Notes: generated by a model from the sequence alone, not told the origin. A stretch of DNA of 18,478 bases from UBA668 sp038328705 (GCA_038328705.1 JBBQMG010000082.1:1-18478), one strand, 5' to 3'; shown: positions 5,598 through 14,061, counted from the stretch's first letter. Program-made: numbers and translations.

Positions 5598-7310
5598 CAC
5601 CTTGAGGGACTCGGTGGGTAGGTCGAACCAGCGGAGGTGTTCGAACTCCGCGGACAGGGCACCGGCGTGGGGGCCGACCTGGTGCCACTCGGGTGCTGCG
5701 GCCAGCAGCTCGCGCGCCGCGGTCAGGTAGCCGGCCAAGGCCTGCTCGGATGCTCGTACCCGGTCGATCGGGGGACGACGCAATTCGCCGGTCGCCGCGT
5801 CGTACGACAACTGCGAGAGCCGTAACGGTGGCTCCACCGGGCCATTGTGATGGCGCCACAGACCGTTGGCCGGGTCGAAGCGGTACTCGGGCAACAGCTT
5901 CCAACCGTGCGTGGCCACCAGGTCCACCGCGTCGACGAGGTACTGGAAGACGGTTTCGGAGATGAAATAGTTGAAACTGACCCGCGTCCACCCGGGCTTG
6001 ATGCCTTCGCAGCCGTGGGTGATCTCGTGCTCGAACTCGTGCGAGCGCGCTAGGTCGATGCCCAACAGTCGGTGGCCATACGGGCCTGCACACGAACATC
6101 CACCACGCGATTGGATGCCGAAAAGGTCGCTGAGCAGCGCGACCACGAAGTTGTGGTGCAGGTAACGCTCGCCCGGCCGTTTGACCACGAACGACAGGAT
6201 CGAGAGGCGTTCCGAGTGGGTGTTGCCCAGTACCTGCAGCGCAGGGTTGGCCGACCACATCTCAACGGCACGCCGCCAATACGACTCTTCGTGTTGCTTG
6301 ATGGTGGCGACGCCGACGGCTTGCTTGAGTTGGAAGACCAGACCCGCTCGGATCGACTCGATGATCGCGGGCGTGCCACCTTCCTCGCGATGCACCGGGT
6401 CGTCCAGGAAACGGTGCTCGGTCGGGTTGACATAGGCGACCGTGCCGCCGCCAACGACATCTGGCACCCGGTTGGTGAGCAACGCACGACGGATCACCAG
6501 TACGCCGGGGGTGCCCGGCCCGCCGACGAACTTGTGCGGGCTGAGCACGACAGCGTCCTTGTACGCGAGCGGGTGCTCGGCGCAGTCCGGAAACATCTCG
6601 ATGTCCACGTAGGGGGCGGCCGCGGCGAAGTCCCACATCGACAGTGCGTCGCGCCGGTGCAGCAGGTCGGCGATGGCACACGAATTGGACACGATGCCGG
6701 TGACGTTCGACGCGGCGGAGAACGAACCGATCTTCACCGGTCGTGCCGCGTGTGCGATCAGTTGACGCTCGAGCTCGGCGAGGTCGATGTGGCCATCGAC
6801 GTCTTCTGGAATGGTCACGACATCGGCGATGGACTCGCGCCACGGCAGCTCGTTGGAGTGATGCTCGAAGGGCCCAACGAAGACAACTGGCCGATCGGCG
6901 ATGGGGATGTGCTGCAGCAGGTGATAGCGGTCGTCGAGGTTTGCCGGCAGCCGGATGTTGAGGACGCCGATCAGCTTGTCGATCGCCCCCGTTGCGCCTG
7001 AGCCGCAGAAGATGACGCACGTCTCGTCGTCGCCGCCAACCGCCTCGTGGATGATGCGACGTGCATCTTCACGAAGGCGCGTGGTCTGCAGGCCGGTTCC
7101 CGATGACTCGGTGTGAGTGTTCGCGTAGCGCGGCAGCACCTCCTCGCGGATGAAGTCCTCGATGAAGGTCAGCGCTCGACCCGAAGCGGTGTAGTCCGCG
7201 TAGGTGATGCGATGCGGACCATAGGGGCCATCCATGACCTGATCGTCGCCAATGACCGACTCGCGAATCTTGCGCAGCAGCGGACTGTCATCGGGAGCCA
7301 TCACGACCAT
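5595..7310 (-). CDS. Class V aminotransferase-fold PLP enzyme (cysteine desulfurase / SufS-like)
   Basis: Counted from ATG 7310 this is 571 residues. Fold-type I landmarks are ITYADYTASGRA near the N-terminus, the glycine loop FCGSGATGAIDKL, FEHHSNELPWRES (His 150/151, the cofactor-stacking His), MWDFAAAAPYVDIE (Asp 227) and SPHKFVGGPGTPGVL, with the PLP lysine at about 260. A RGGCSCAGPYGH loop (Cys 405 and 407) lies where desulfurases carry the persulfide cysteine, so mobilising sulfur from cysteine is plausible but unproven. About 100 residues follow the standard fold (WKLLPEYRFDPANGLWRHH…), longer than SufS (about 400 aa). The frame is open to 7400, but the extension is Arg/His-rich; ATG 7301 (MAPDDSPLLRKI) is an alternative start. 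No Suf/Isc genes are adjacent. The stop codon lies in the terminal repeat of the element at 5356-5597. Confidence 0.8.
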   Translation of the reverse strand: MVVMAPDDSPLLRKIRESVIGDDQVMDGPYGPHRITYADYTASGRALTFIEDFIREEVLPRYANTHTESSGTGLQTTRLREDARRIIHEAVGGDDETCVIFCGSGATGAIDKLIGVLNIRLPANLDDRYHLLQHIPIADRPVVFVGPFEHHSNELPWRESIADVVTIPEDVDGHIDLAELERQLIAHAARPVKIGSFSAASNVTGIVSNSCAIADLLHRRDALSMWDFAAAAPYVDIEMFPDCAEHPLAYKDAVVLSPHKFVGGPGTPGVLVIRRALLTNRVPDVVGGGTVAYVNPTEHRFLDDPVHREEGGTPAIIESIRAGLVFQLKQAVGVATIKQHEESYWRRAVEMWSANPALQVLGNTHSERLSILSFVVKRPGERYLHHNFVVALLSDLFGIQSRGGCSCAGPYGHRLLGIDLARSHEFEHEITHGCEGIKPGWTRVSFNYFISETVFQYLVDAVDLVATHGWKLLPEYRFDPANGLWRHHNGPVEPPLRLSQLSYDAATGELRRPPIDRVRASEQALAGYLTAARELLAAAPEWHQVGPHAGALSAEFEHLRWFDLPTESLKV

Positions 7311-7421
7311 CAACCTATAGCCAACTTCGACGCGGGAATGGCCAGCCGCGGGATCGAAGCGATGTACAGGGACGAGGCCCACTCGCTCAGGCCGACTCAC
7401 GACACACTAAGGTATTGCCAG

Positions 7422-7432
7422 TGTCAGTGACA
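7422..7432. promoter_or_regulatory. Palindrome TGTCAGTGACA between divergent genes
   Basis: A perfect 5-1-5 inverted repeat lies in the 187-bp divergent region between the aminotransferase and arylsulfatase starts. Its size suits a dimeric repressor site. No matching regulator is next to it, so this is only a candidate operator. Confidence 0.25.
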
Positions 7433-7497
7433 GATCATTGTCGTCGGCCCTTGCTCAGAAGACCGTTGCTCGAATAGCCGTTGCTCGAAGGGGAGTC

Positions 7498-9762
7498 GTG
7501 GGGATCAATCCGCAGTTCAAGGGTCACATCGGGCGTACCGTCGCCGAGTCCGAGCCGTCGTTCGAGCAGGTCCCGCATCCGGGCGAAGAAGCGCCCAATG
7601 TGATTGTCGTGCTGCTGGACGACACCGGGTTCGCGCAGCTCGGTTGCTTCGGCTCCGACATCGACACACCGAACATCGACGCGCTCGCCGCCGATGGCTT
7701 GCAGTTCACCAACTTTCACGTCACCCCGCTGTGCTCGCCCACGCGAGCTGCGTTGCTGACCGGGCGCTCGAACCATGCCGTTGGCATGCGCTCCATCTCG
7801 AACTTCGTCACCGGCTTTCCCAATCAGCTTGGTCACATCTCCGACCACGCGGCGACCGTGGCCGAGGTACTGGGCGACGCGGGCTACGCCACGTTCGCTC
7901 TCGGCAAGTGGCACCTGGCGCCGATGGAGCAATGCTCGGCGGCCGGCCCGTTCGACCAGTGGCCCCTGGGTCGCGGCTTCAACCGCTTCTATGGCTTCCT
8001 CGATGGTGAGACCGACCAGTTCTACCCCGAACTGGTGGCCGACAATCACCCCATTGACACCCCCGGCACGCCCGACGACGGCTATCACATCTCTCAGGAT
8101 CTCGTTGACCAGGCGTTGAAGATGATCGCCGACTCGAAGGGTGTGCGGCCTGACCGTCCGTTCTTCACGTACCTCGCGTTCGGCGCGACACATGCGCCCC
8201 ACCAGGCGCCACCGGAGTATCTGGAGAAGTACCGCGGTCGCTACGACGAGGGCTGGGATGTCGTGCGCCAGCGTTGGTTCGATCGCCAGCTCCAGCTCGG
8301 CGTCGTCCCCGAGGGCACCGAGCTGGCGCCGCGTAACCCGGGGGTGAAGCCCTGGGACGAGTTGTCGGACAACGAGCGACGGTTGGCCGCTCGCCTGCAG
8401 GAGGCATTTGCCGCATTCCTCGATCACACCGATGTACAGATCGGCCGCTTGGTCGAGGGGCTTCGTCGCCTCGGTCAACTGGACAACACGATCCTTGTGG
8501 TGCACGCGGACAACGGCGCGTCGCAAGAGGGCGGCCCGTTCGGTGTCATGCACGAGATGAAGTTCTTCAACGGCATCTTCGAGATGCCTGACGAAGCAGT
8601 GCAGCGCATCGACACCATCGGCGGGCCCAACAGCCACACCAACTATCCGTGGGGTTGGGCACAGTGCGGCAACACGCCGTACCGCTGGTACAAGCAGAAC
8701 ACCCATGAAGGTGGCGTGCACGTGCCGATGGTGTTCCACTGGCCCGACGGCGTGCCCGTCGAGCAGCGTGGCACGCTGCGCGATCAGTTCGTGTTCGTGT
8801 CCGACATCGTGCCGACGGTGTACGAGTTGGCGGGTATCATTGCGCCGACGGTTCGCCACGGCTTGCAACAACTGCCGGTGACCGGCCACTCGTTCGCGTC
8901 GGTGCTGGCCAACCCGTCCACACCTTCGACCAACCAGGTGCAGTACTTCGAGAACATGGGCAGCATGGCGCTGATCGCGGGCGAGTGGAAGGCAGTACTC
9001 AAGCACCTACCCGGCGCCGACTACGCGACCGAGGCGTGGGAGCTGTACCGCCTTGCCGATGACCGCTCGGAATGCAACGACTTGGCACAGTCGAACCCGG
9101 AGAAGCTGGTCGAGATGGTGGCGCTCTGGGACGCCGAGGCGCAGCGTCAGGGCGTGTTCCCGCTGGATGATCGCGGCTTCGCATTGTTCGGTCCCCGCTT
9201 TCGTGAGCGGTCGCCGCATCCGCAGAATCGTCGCTACGTGTACCGTCCGCCCATGTCGCCGCTGCCCTCGCAGGCCTCGGCTGCAATTGGCGGTCGCCAC
9301 GTCGACCTGACGGCGTCGGTCACCTTGGCCGCAGGCGACGAGGGCGTGCTGTTTGCGACGGGCACTCAGAACTCCGGCATCTCGATGTTCGTGCAGGGTG
9401 GCCGGCTGGTGCTCGACTACAACGCGTTCAGCGACCACACCATCATCGAGTCCGACGTCGAGCTGCCGGTTGGCAACGTCGAGCTGGCGGTGCGTTTGCG
9501 TCGAGGTGAGGGAATGCTCGGTCGCGCGGAGATCGTTGTCGACGGTCGCGTCGCCGGCGCTGCCGACCTGGGATTGTTCATGCGGATGATCTCGTCCATC
9601 GGCCCCAGCGTCGGCGGTGACCACGGCTCGGCGGTCTCCGAGCGCTACACCGCGCCGTACGAGTTCACCGGCACGCTGCACGAGATCGTCGTGCAAGCCA
9701 GCCCGGAGAAGTATGCCGACGTCACCGCCGCAGCAGAACGAGCCGAATCCGCCCGCCAATAG
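7498..9762 (+). CDS. Formylglycine-dependent arylsulfatase (AslA-like, alkaline phosphatase superfamily)
   Basis: With GTG 7498 as start the protein is 754 residues, close to the usual size of this large actinobacterial arylsulfatase type. NVIVVLLDDTGFAQLGCFG gives the metal-binding Asp pair (about 41-42). CSPTRAALLTGR is the sulfatase signature C-x-P-x-R, with Cys79 to be oxidised to formylglycine. GKWHLAP and HADNGASQEGG supply further active-site and metal-binding residues. The last 150 residues (from about RHVDLTASVTL) form a beta-rich C-terminal domain. It hydrolyses sulfate esters; the substrate cannot be read from sequence. AAGGGGAG lies just before GTG 7498; a TTG at 7438 is in frame but lacks a comparable site. 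No signal peptide is visible, so a cytoplasmic location is likely. No formylglycine-generating enzyme gene is in the window. Confidence 0.9.
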   Translation: MGINPQFKGHIGRTVAESEPSFEQVPHPGEEAPNVIVVLLDDTGFAQLGCFGSDIDTPNIDALAADGLQFTNFHVTPLCSPTRAALLTGRSNHAVGMRSISNFVTGFPNQLGHISDHAATVAEVLGDAGYATFALGKWHLAPMEQCSAAGPFDQWPLGRGFNRFYGFLDGETDQFYPELVADNHPIDTPGTPDDGYHISQDLVDQALKMIADSKGVRPDRPFFTYLAFGATHAPHQAPPEYLEKYRGRYDEGWDVVRQRWFDRQLQLGVVPEGTELAPRNPGVKPWDELSDNERRLAARLQEAFAAFLDHTDVQIGRLVEGLRRLGQLDNTILVVHADNGASQEGGPFGVMHEMKFFNGIFEMPDEAVQRIDTIGGPNSHTNYPWGWAQCGNTPYRWYKQNTHEGGVHVPMVFHWPDGVPVEQRGTLRDQFVFVSDIVPTVYELAGIIAPTVRHGLQQLPVTGHSFASVLANPSTPSTNQVQYFENMGSMALIAGEWKAVLKHLPGADYATEAWELYRLADDRSECNDLAQSNPEKLVEMVALWDAEAQRQGVFPLDDRGFALFGPRFRERSPHPQNRRYVYRPPMSPLPSQASAAIGGRHVDLTASVTLAAGDEGVLFATGTQNSGISMFVQGGRLVLDYNAFSDHTIIESDVELPVGNVELAVRLRRGEGMLGRAEIVVDGRVAGAADLGLFMRMISSIGPSVGGDHGSAVSERYTAPYEFTGTLHEIVVQASPEKYADVTAAAERAESARQ

Positions 9763-9764
9763 CC

Positions 9765-9809
9765 AATGGAGGGTTCCAACGACCTGGGGAGGGGTTGGAA
9801 CCCTCCATT
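9765..9809. repeat. Hairpin repeat, copy 1 (perfect 16-bp stem)
   Basis: AATGGAGGGTTCCAAC (9765-9780) and GTTGGAACCCTCCATT (9794-9809) are perfect inverted repeats around a 13-nt loop (GACCTGGGGAGGG). It lies 2 bp after the arylsulfatase stop and can serve as its terminator, although no T-tract follows. A diverged copy with the same loop occurs at 16872-16920, so it is a dispersed element rather than a one-off terminator. Its last T is the first base of the putative selO -10 box. Confidence 0.8.
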
Positions 9810-9814
9810 AGAAT
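9809..9814 (+). promoter_or_regulatory. -10 element TAGAAT of selO (leaderless)
   Basis: TAGAAT (5 of 6 matches to TATAAT) ends 6 nt before ATG 9821. No clear -35 is seen; the expected position falls in the loop of the hairpin repeat. Confidence 0.45.
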
Positions 9815-9820
9815 CGGGGG

Positions 9821-11257
9821 ATGACGCTTGACGGAGTGCTCGACAGTTCATTCGCTCGGGAGCTGGATGGGATGTATGAGTTCGGTACGGCGGCACGGGC
9901 CTCGTCGCCGCGGCTGCTGGTGTTGAACGATGCGCTCGCCCAAGAACTGGGTTTGGATGCGGAGTGGCTGACATCGCCCCAAGGTGTTGCAGCACTGGTC
10001 GGCAACGCGGTACCACTCGGCGCTCAGCCGCTGGCACAGGCGTACTCGGGCCACCAGTTCGGCGGCTTCTCGCCACGGCTGGGCGATGGGCGTGCACTGC
10101 TTCTGGGCGAGCTGCCCGACACCTGTGGTGAGCTGCGTGACCTGCATCTCAAGGGCAGTGGGCGCACCACGTTTTCTCGTGGCGGGGATGGCTATGCAGC
10201 CGTCGGCCCGATGCTGCGCGAGTACATCATGGGTGAGGCGATGCACGCACTCGGTATACGCACCACGCGAGCGCTCGCCGTCATCGCAACCGGCGACCAG
10301 GTGGCGCGCGAGACGATGCTGCCCGGCGCCGTGCTGGCGCGCGTAGCGGCCAGCCATCTGCGGGTCGGCACCTTTCAGTACGCCAGCGTTCACCACGACC
10401 CGGCGATGGTGAGGCGGGTGGCCGACTTCGCAATCGATCGCCACTACCCGCAGCTCGCCGGAACCGAAGGTCGTTACCTTGGCCTGCTCGGAGCCGTCAC
10501 TCGGTCGCAGGCCGAACTGGTCGCTCGTTGGATGCTGGTCGGCTTCATTCATGGCGTGATGAACACGGACAACACCACCATCTCCGGCGAGACCATCGAC
10601 TACGGCCCGTGCGCGTTCATGGACAGGTTCGACCCGGCGACAAGGTTCAGCTCCATCGACCACAGTGGTCGTTACGCGTACGGCAACCAGCCCTCGATGG
10701 TGCAATGGAACCTGGCGCGGCTGGCCGAGACGCTGTTGCCGCTCATCGACGACGAGTCCGAACGCGCGGTCGAACTGGCCACCACTGTGATTCACGGCTT
10801 CGTCGAGCGTTTCAACGATGCCTGGCTGTCTGGAATGCGCTCCAAGCTCGGCCTCGTCGCCGCCGACCCGAGCGACACGCAACTGGTCAACGAGCTGTTC
10901 GCGCTGCTGCATCAGCAGCAACTCGACTTCACGTCGTTCTTCAGAGTGCTGTCCACCTTCGAGACGCCACCGGCAATCGACGAGTGGACGTCGCGCTGGA
11001 CGCAACGCCTCCGCAATGAAGGGCGCGACCGCAGCGAGGTTGCTATCGCAATGGATGCCGTCAACCCGGTCTACGTGCCGCGCAACCATCTCGTGGAGGA
11101 GGCGCTCGCCGCCGCCAGCGACAACGGTGATCTCGAGCCGCTGCACCGGTTGATGGCAGCGGTCACCAATCCATTCGGTCGGCGCGATGGTTTCGAGCGC
11201 TACGCCGAGCCAGACCTGGCCGCGACAGCCGGCTACCAGACGTACTGCGGCACCTGA
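9821..11257 (+). CDS. selO: SelO protein adenylyltransferase (YdiU / UPF0061, pseudokinase fold)
   Basis: This 478-residue protein matches SelO throughout: AYSGHQFGGFSPRLGDGRA near residue 75, LHLKGSGRTTFSRGGDGYAA (about 108-126, ATP-binding lysine K111), LREYIMGEAMHALGI, GVMNTDNTTISG (245-255, catalytic Asn/Asp region) and DYGPCAFMDRF (260-270, metal-binding Asp). SelO transfers AMP from ATP to hydroxyl side chains of proteins and is linked to redox homeostasis. The C-terminus ends TYCGT, the position of the conserved Cys (Sec in some eukaryotes). The length is typical for bacterial SelO. The start is supported by a leaderless promoter pattern. The EcsC-like and CDF genes follow in the same direction. 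Confidence 0.95.
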   Translation: MTLDGVLDSSFARELDGMYEFGTAARASSPRLLVLNDALAQELGLDAEWLTSPQGVAALVGNAVPLGAQPLAQAYSGHQFGGFSPRLGDGRALLLGELPDTCGELRDLHLKGSGRTTFSRGGDGYAAVGPMLREYIMGEAMHALGIRTTRALAVIATGDQVARETMLPGAVLARVAASHLRVGTFQYASVHHDPAMVRRVADFAIDRHYPQLAGTEGRYLGLLGAVTRSQAELVARWMLVGFIHGVMNTDNTTISGETIDYGPCAFMDRFDPATRFSSIDHSGRYAYGNQPSMVQWNLARLAETLLPLIDDESERAVELATTVIHGFVERFNDAWLSGMRSKLGLVAADPSDTQLVNELFALLHQQQLDFTSFFRVLSTFETPPAIDEWTSRWTQRLRNEGRDRSEVAIAMDAVNPVYVPRNHLVEEALAAASDNGDLEPLHRLMAAVTNPFGRRDGFERYAEPDLAATAGYQTYCGT

Positions 11258-11272
11258 CACCGTGGCGTGCGC

Positions 11273-11278
11273 TACAAC
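11273..11278 (+). promoter_or_regulatory. -10-like TACAAC before the EcsC-like gene
   Basis: TACAAC ends 6 nt before GTG 11285, the same spacing as at four other genes in this window. No -35 was recognised, so it may be weak; read-through from selO is also possible. Confidence 0.3.
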
Positions 11279-11284
11279 TGCACT

Positions 11285-12052
11285 GTGAAACTTTCGCCTG
11301 CTGCCGCCCGCGAGCGATTGCAGACGTTCATGCGCCAGCTGAACCCCGCCGACGTCGAGCGCCTTGCGCAGAGCATGCTCGCCAGCATCGATCAGGTCAG
11401 CAGCTCGCGCTGGGATGCGGCTGTCTCCCGTGCTGCTGGTCTGAGGGGTGACGTGCGTCCGGAGAAGATGAAGTCGCTGACCGACTCGTTCGCGAGAGAA
11501 CTTGGCGCGTTCGGTGCCACAGCGGGCGCCGCTGCGGCGACGCCAGCAGTGGGCACCACGATCACGCTGATGGCTGCCACTGCAGAGTTGGCCTGGTTCA
11601 CGGCGCGCGCCGGCGACTTGATCCTGACGGTGGCAGCGCTGCACGGTCGAGCGGAACCGACGGTGGACGAGCGGCGCGCCTGGTTGCTGGCAGTGCTGAT
11701 CTACGGCGGCTCTGCGCGCGAGGGCTTCACCCGGGCTATCAACGAGGCCAACACCGGGTTGCGTCCGGCCACCGGGGCGCGCCTGCCGATCACCACCCTG
11801 CGCACGGTCAACCGCCTGCTGACGCCGCAGCTGGTGAAGCGCTATGGCGCGCGGCGAGGGGCGATCGCGTTGGGAACAGCGCTGCCGCTCGGTATCGGAG
11901 CAGTCATCGGTGGCAGTGCGAACTACATCGCGGTGAGGGCCCTGGCCGGGCACGCCGACGAGTTCTTCGCGCGTCTCCCGTACTCCGCGATCGATACGAC
12001 GGCGATCGACATCACAGGAGTGCTCGCGCCGACGAAAAGTCGAAGGCGCTAG
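11285..12052 (+). CDS. EcsC-family-like protein
   Basis: From GTG 11285 (VKLSPAAARERLQTF) the protein is 255 residues; a GTG at 11267 would add six residues. The middle has a Gly/Ala-rich hydrophobic stretch (GAFGATAGAAAATPAVGTTITLMAATAELAWFTARAGDLILTV, broken by polar residues), then ERRAWLLAVLIYGG. A second hydrophobic segment is AIALGTALPLGIGAVIGGSANYIAV. This pattern resembles EcsC, a poorly understood protein found beside an ABC transporter in Bacillus. The hydrophobic segments suggest membrane association. It stops 3 nt before the CDF exporter start, so the two are probably cotranscribed. The assignment rests on overall pattern and is moderate. Confidence 0.6.
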   Translation: MKLSPAAARERLQTFMRQLNPADVERLAQSMLASIDQVSSSRWDAAVSRAAGLRGDVRPEKMKSLTDSFARELGAFGATAGAAAATPAVGTTITLMAATAELAWFTARAGDLILTVAALHGRAEPTVDERRAWLLAVLIYGGSAREGFTRAINEANTGLRPATGARLPITTLRTVNRLLTPQLVKRYGARRGAIALGTALPLGIGAVIGGSANYIAVRALAGHADEFFARLPYSAIDTTAIDITGVLAPTKSRRR

Positions 12053-12055
12053 CGA

Positions 12056-12979
12056 ATGGAGAAGGAGCACGCTCACGGGCACGCTCATGGCGCTGCCGCC
12101 CTGCGTGCAGGGGCGCGTCACGTTCGGCCGCTCTTCATCTCACTGCTGCTGATTGTTGCGTTCCTTGTCGTGCAGGTGGTCGTTGGCCTTATCACCGGGT
12201 CGCTGGCGTTGCTGTCCGACGCCGGCCACATGGCAACCGATGCATTGGGTCTCGGCATGGCGCTTGCTGCCATCAAGGCAGCCTCCACAGCGCGAGCCCA
12301 TCCGCAGCGCACCTTTGGCCTGTATCGCCTGGAGATTCTGGCCGCGCTCGTGAACGCAGCCTTGCTCTTCGGAGTTGCCGGCTACGTGCTCTATGAGGCG
12401 GTCAGTCGGCTTGGTGACGCGCCCGATGTCGCATCATTGCCCGTGCTCGTGGTCGGTGTGATCGGGCTGTTGGTCAACGTGGTCGCGTTCCTGCTCTTGC
12501 GAGCTGGGTCGAAGGAGAGCCTCAACCTCCAGGGTGCGTACCTCGAAGTGATGTCCGACATGCTGGGCTCGGTCGGTGTGATCGTTGCTGCCATCGTGTG
12601 GGGCATCACCGGCTGGGCGTGGGTCGATCCGGTCATCGGCGCCGCGATCGGCGTCTTCATCCTTCCCCGCGCGTGGCGACTGGGCCGCGAAGCGCTGCGG
12701 GTGCTGGTGCAAGCTGCTCCGGCTCGCATCGACCTCGACGTGGTGCGCACGCAGTTGGCCGACATCGCTGGCGTGGTTGACGTGCACGATCTGCACGTAT
12801 GGACGCTGACCTCCGACATGGAGGTGGCGTCAGCGCACCTCATGGTGGCCGCTGGCACGGATTCGCATGCTGTACTCGACCAGGCCCGCACTCTGCTGGC
12901 GACAAACCACGGCCTCACCCACGCAACGCTGCAGGTAGAACCCGACGACCACACCGGCTGCGACGAAGTGAGCTGGTGA
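12056..12979 (+). CDS. Cation diffusion facilitator metal exporter (CzcD/ZitB-like)
   Basis: The 307-residue protein starts with a His-rich segment (EKEHAHGHAHG), then six predicted membrane helices between about residues 25 and 205, and a cytoplasmic C-terminal domain with the CDF hallmark VDVHDLHVWTLTSD. The TM2 metal site is SDAGHMATD (Asp55, His58, Asp62). The matching TM5 site reads YLEVMSDMLGS (Glu164, Asp168), where zinc CDFs usually have His. It would export Zn2+ or a similar divalent ion in exchange for protons. The start lies 3 nt after the EcsC-like stop, with only a weak AAGG upstream, consistent with translational coupling. GTG or other starts are not needed because the His-rich N-terminus fits the family. 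Confidence 0.9.
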   Translation: MEKEHAHGHAHGAAALRAGARHVRPLFISLLLIVAFLVVQVVVGLITGSLALLSDAGHMATDALGLGMALAAIKAASTARAHPQRTFGLYRLEILAALVNAALLFGVAGYVLYEAVSRLGDAPDVASLPVLVVGVIGLLVNVVAFLLLRAGSKESLNLQGAYLEVMSDMLGSVGVIVAAIVWGITGWAWVDPVIGAAIGVFILPRAWRLGREALRVLVQAAPARIDLDVVRTQLADIAGVVDVHDLHVWTLTSDMEVASAHLMVAAGTDSHAVLDQARTLLATNHGLTHATLQVEPDDHTGCDEVSW

Positions 12980-12993
12980 GCCAGCCCTGGTCG

Positions 12994-13003
12994 GCTGATC
13001 AGC
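12994..13003. promoter_or_regulatory. 10-bp palindrome GCTGATCAGC upstream of the aldo/keto reductase gene
   Basis: A perfect palindrome lies in the 96-bp gap between the CDF and aldo/keto reductase genes. It could be an operator, but it is short and may be chance. TACCCT at 13062-13067, 8 nt before ATG 13076, is a possible -10. Confidence 0.2.
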
Positions 13004-13075
13004 TGTTTCATACACGCCCAAGGGTCGTCGGCTACCTCTCGGGGGCGCAGGCGCCAACGTGTACCCTTCAGCTTC

Positions 13076-14056
13076 ATGCAAGCACGCATTCTGGGGAACG
13101 GTTTGGAAGTTTCGGCACTCGGGCTCGGGTGCATGGGGATGAGCGCCTCGTACGGTCCGCCTGCGGACCGCGGCGAGATGATTGCGTTGTTCCGCACCGC
13201 CGTCGACCTCGGTGTCACGTTCTTCGACACCGCTGAGGCCTATGGCCCGTTCGTCAACGAGGAGCTCGTCGGTGAAGCGCTGGCCCCGGTGCGCGACCAG
13301 GTTGTCATCGCCACCAAGTTCGGGCTCGTCGGCACCGACGAGTTCCCGCATGGCAGCAGCCACCCGGACGTCGTCCGGGCGACGACCGAAGCGTCGCTGC
13401 AACGACTGGGCGTCGACAAGATCGACCTTCTGTACCAGCACCGCGTCGACCCGGAGGTGCCGATCGAGGATGTGGCGGGGACGGTCAAGGAGCTGATCGA
13501 AGCCGGGAAGGTCGGCCACTTTGGCATGTCGGAGGCGGCAGCGAGCACGGTTCGTCGAGCCCACGCGGTCCAGCCGGTCACCGCCGTGCAGAGCGAGTAC
13601 TCGCTGTGGTGGCGGCGGCCTGAGGACGAGCTGCTGTCGACGCTGGAGGAGCTGGGTATCGGGTTCGTGCCGTTCAGTCCGCTCGGCCGTGGCTTCCTCA
13701 CCGGCGCCATCGATCAGAACACGACGTTTGCCAGCGACGACTTCCGCAACATCATCCCGCGTTTCACGCCTGCAGCGCGCAGCGCGAATCAGGGTCTGGT
13801 CGATCTACTGAAGCGCATTGCCGGCCGCAAGAACGCGACCGCGGCACAGATCGCGCTTGCCTGGCTGCTTGCCCAGAAGCCGTGGATTGCGCCGATTCCG
13901 GGAACGACGAAGGTCAGCCGTCTCCGGGAGAACCTGGGCGCCACCGAGATCGAACTGACACCCTCCGATCTCGCCGAAATCGAGGCCGCCGCGAAGCTGA
14001 TCACGGTCGAGGGCGACCGTTACCCCGACGCACTGGAACGGCGAACCAACCTCTGA
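13076..14056 (+). CDS. Aldo/keto reductase (YajO/AKR13-like)
   Basis: The 326-residue TIM-barrel protein begins MQARILGNGLEVSALGLGCM. The catalytic tetrad is visible: Asp51 and Tyr56 in FFDTAEAYG, Lys81 in IATKFG and His122 in YQHR. The C-terminal IAPIPGTTKVSRLRENLGA is the NADPH 2'-phosphate binding motif. It reduces carbonyls with NADPH; the substrate is unknown. No Shine-Dalgarno site precedes the ATG. A strong hairpin follows, so it appears monocistronic. Confidence 0.92.
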   Translation: MQARILGNGLEVSALGLGCMGMSASYGPPADRGEMIALFRTAVDLGVTFFDTAEAYGPFVNEELVGEALAPVRDQVVIATKFGLVGTDEFPHGSSHPDVVRATTEASLQRLGVDKIDLLYQHRVDPEVPIEDVAGTVKELIEAGKVGHFGMSEAAASTVRRAHAVQPVTAVQSEYSLWWRRPEDELLSTLEELGIGFVPFSPLGRGFLTGAIDQNTTFASDDFRNIIPRFTPAARSANQGLVDLLKRIAGRKNATAAQIALAWLLAQKPWIAPIPGTTKVSRLRENLGATEIELTPSDLAEIEAAAKLITVEGDRYPDALERRTNL

Positions 14057-14061
14057 CGCGA

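Noticed and set aside
7435..9006. Open frame of 523 codons antisense to the arylsulfatase
   Set aside because: Shadow of the sulfatase frame, with Arg/His/Val-rich composition and no recognisable domain.
9848..12121. Long open frame (757 codons) antisense to selO and the EcsC-like gene
   Set aside because: It is a GC-rich shadow of well-supported genes: low-complexity Arg/His/Gln-rich product, no domain, and both sense genes match known families.
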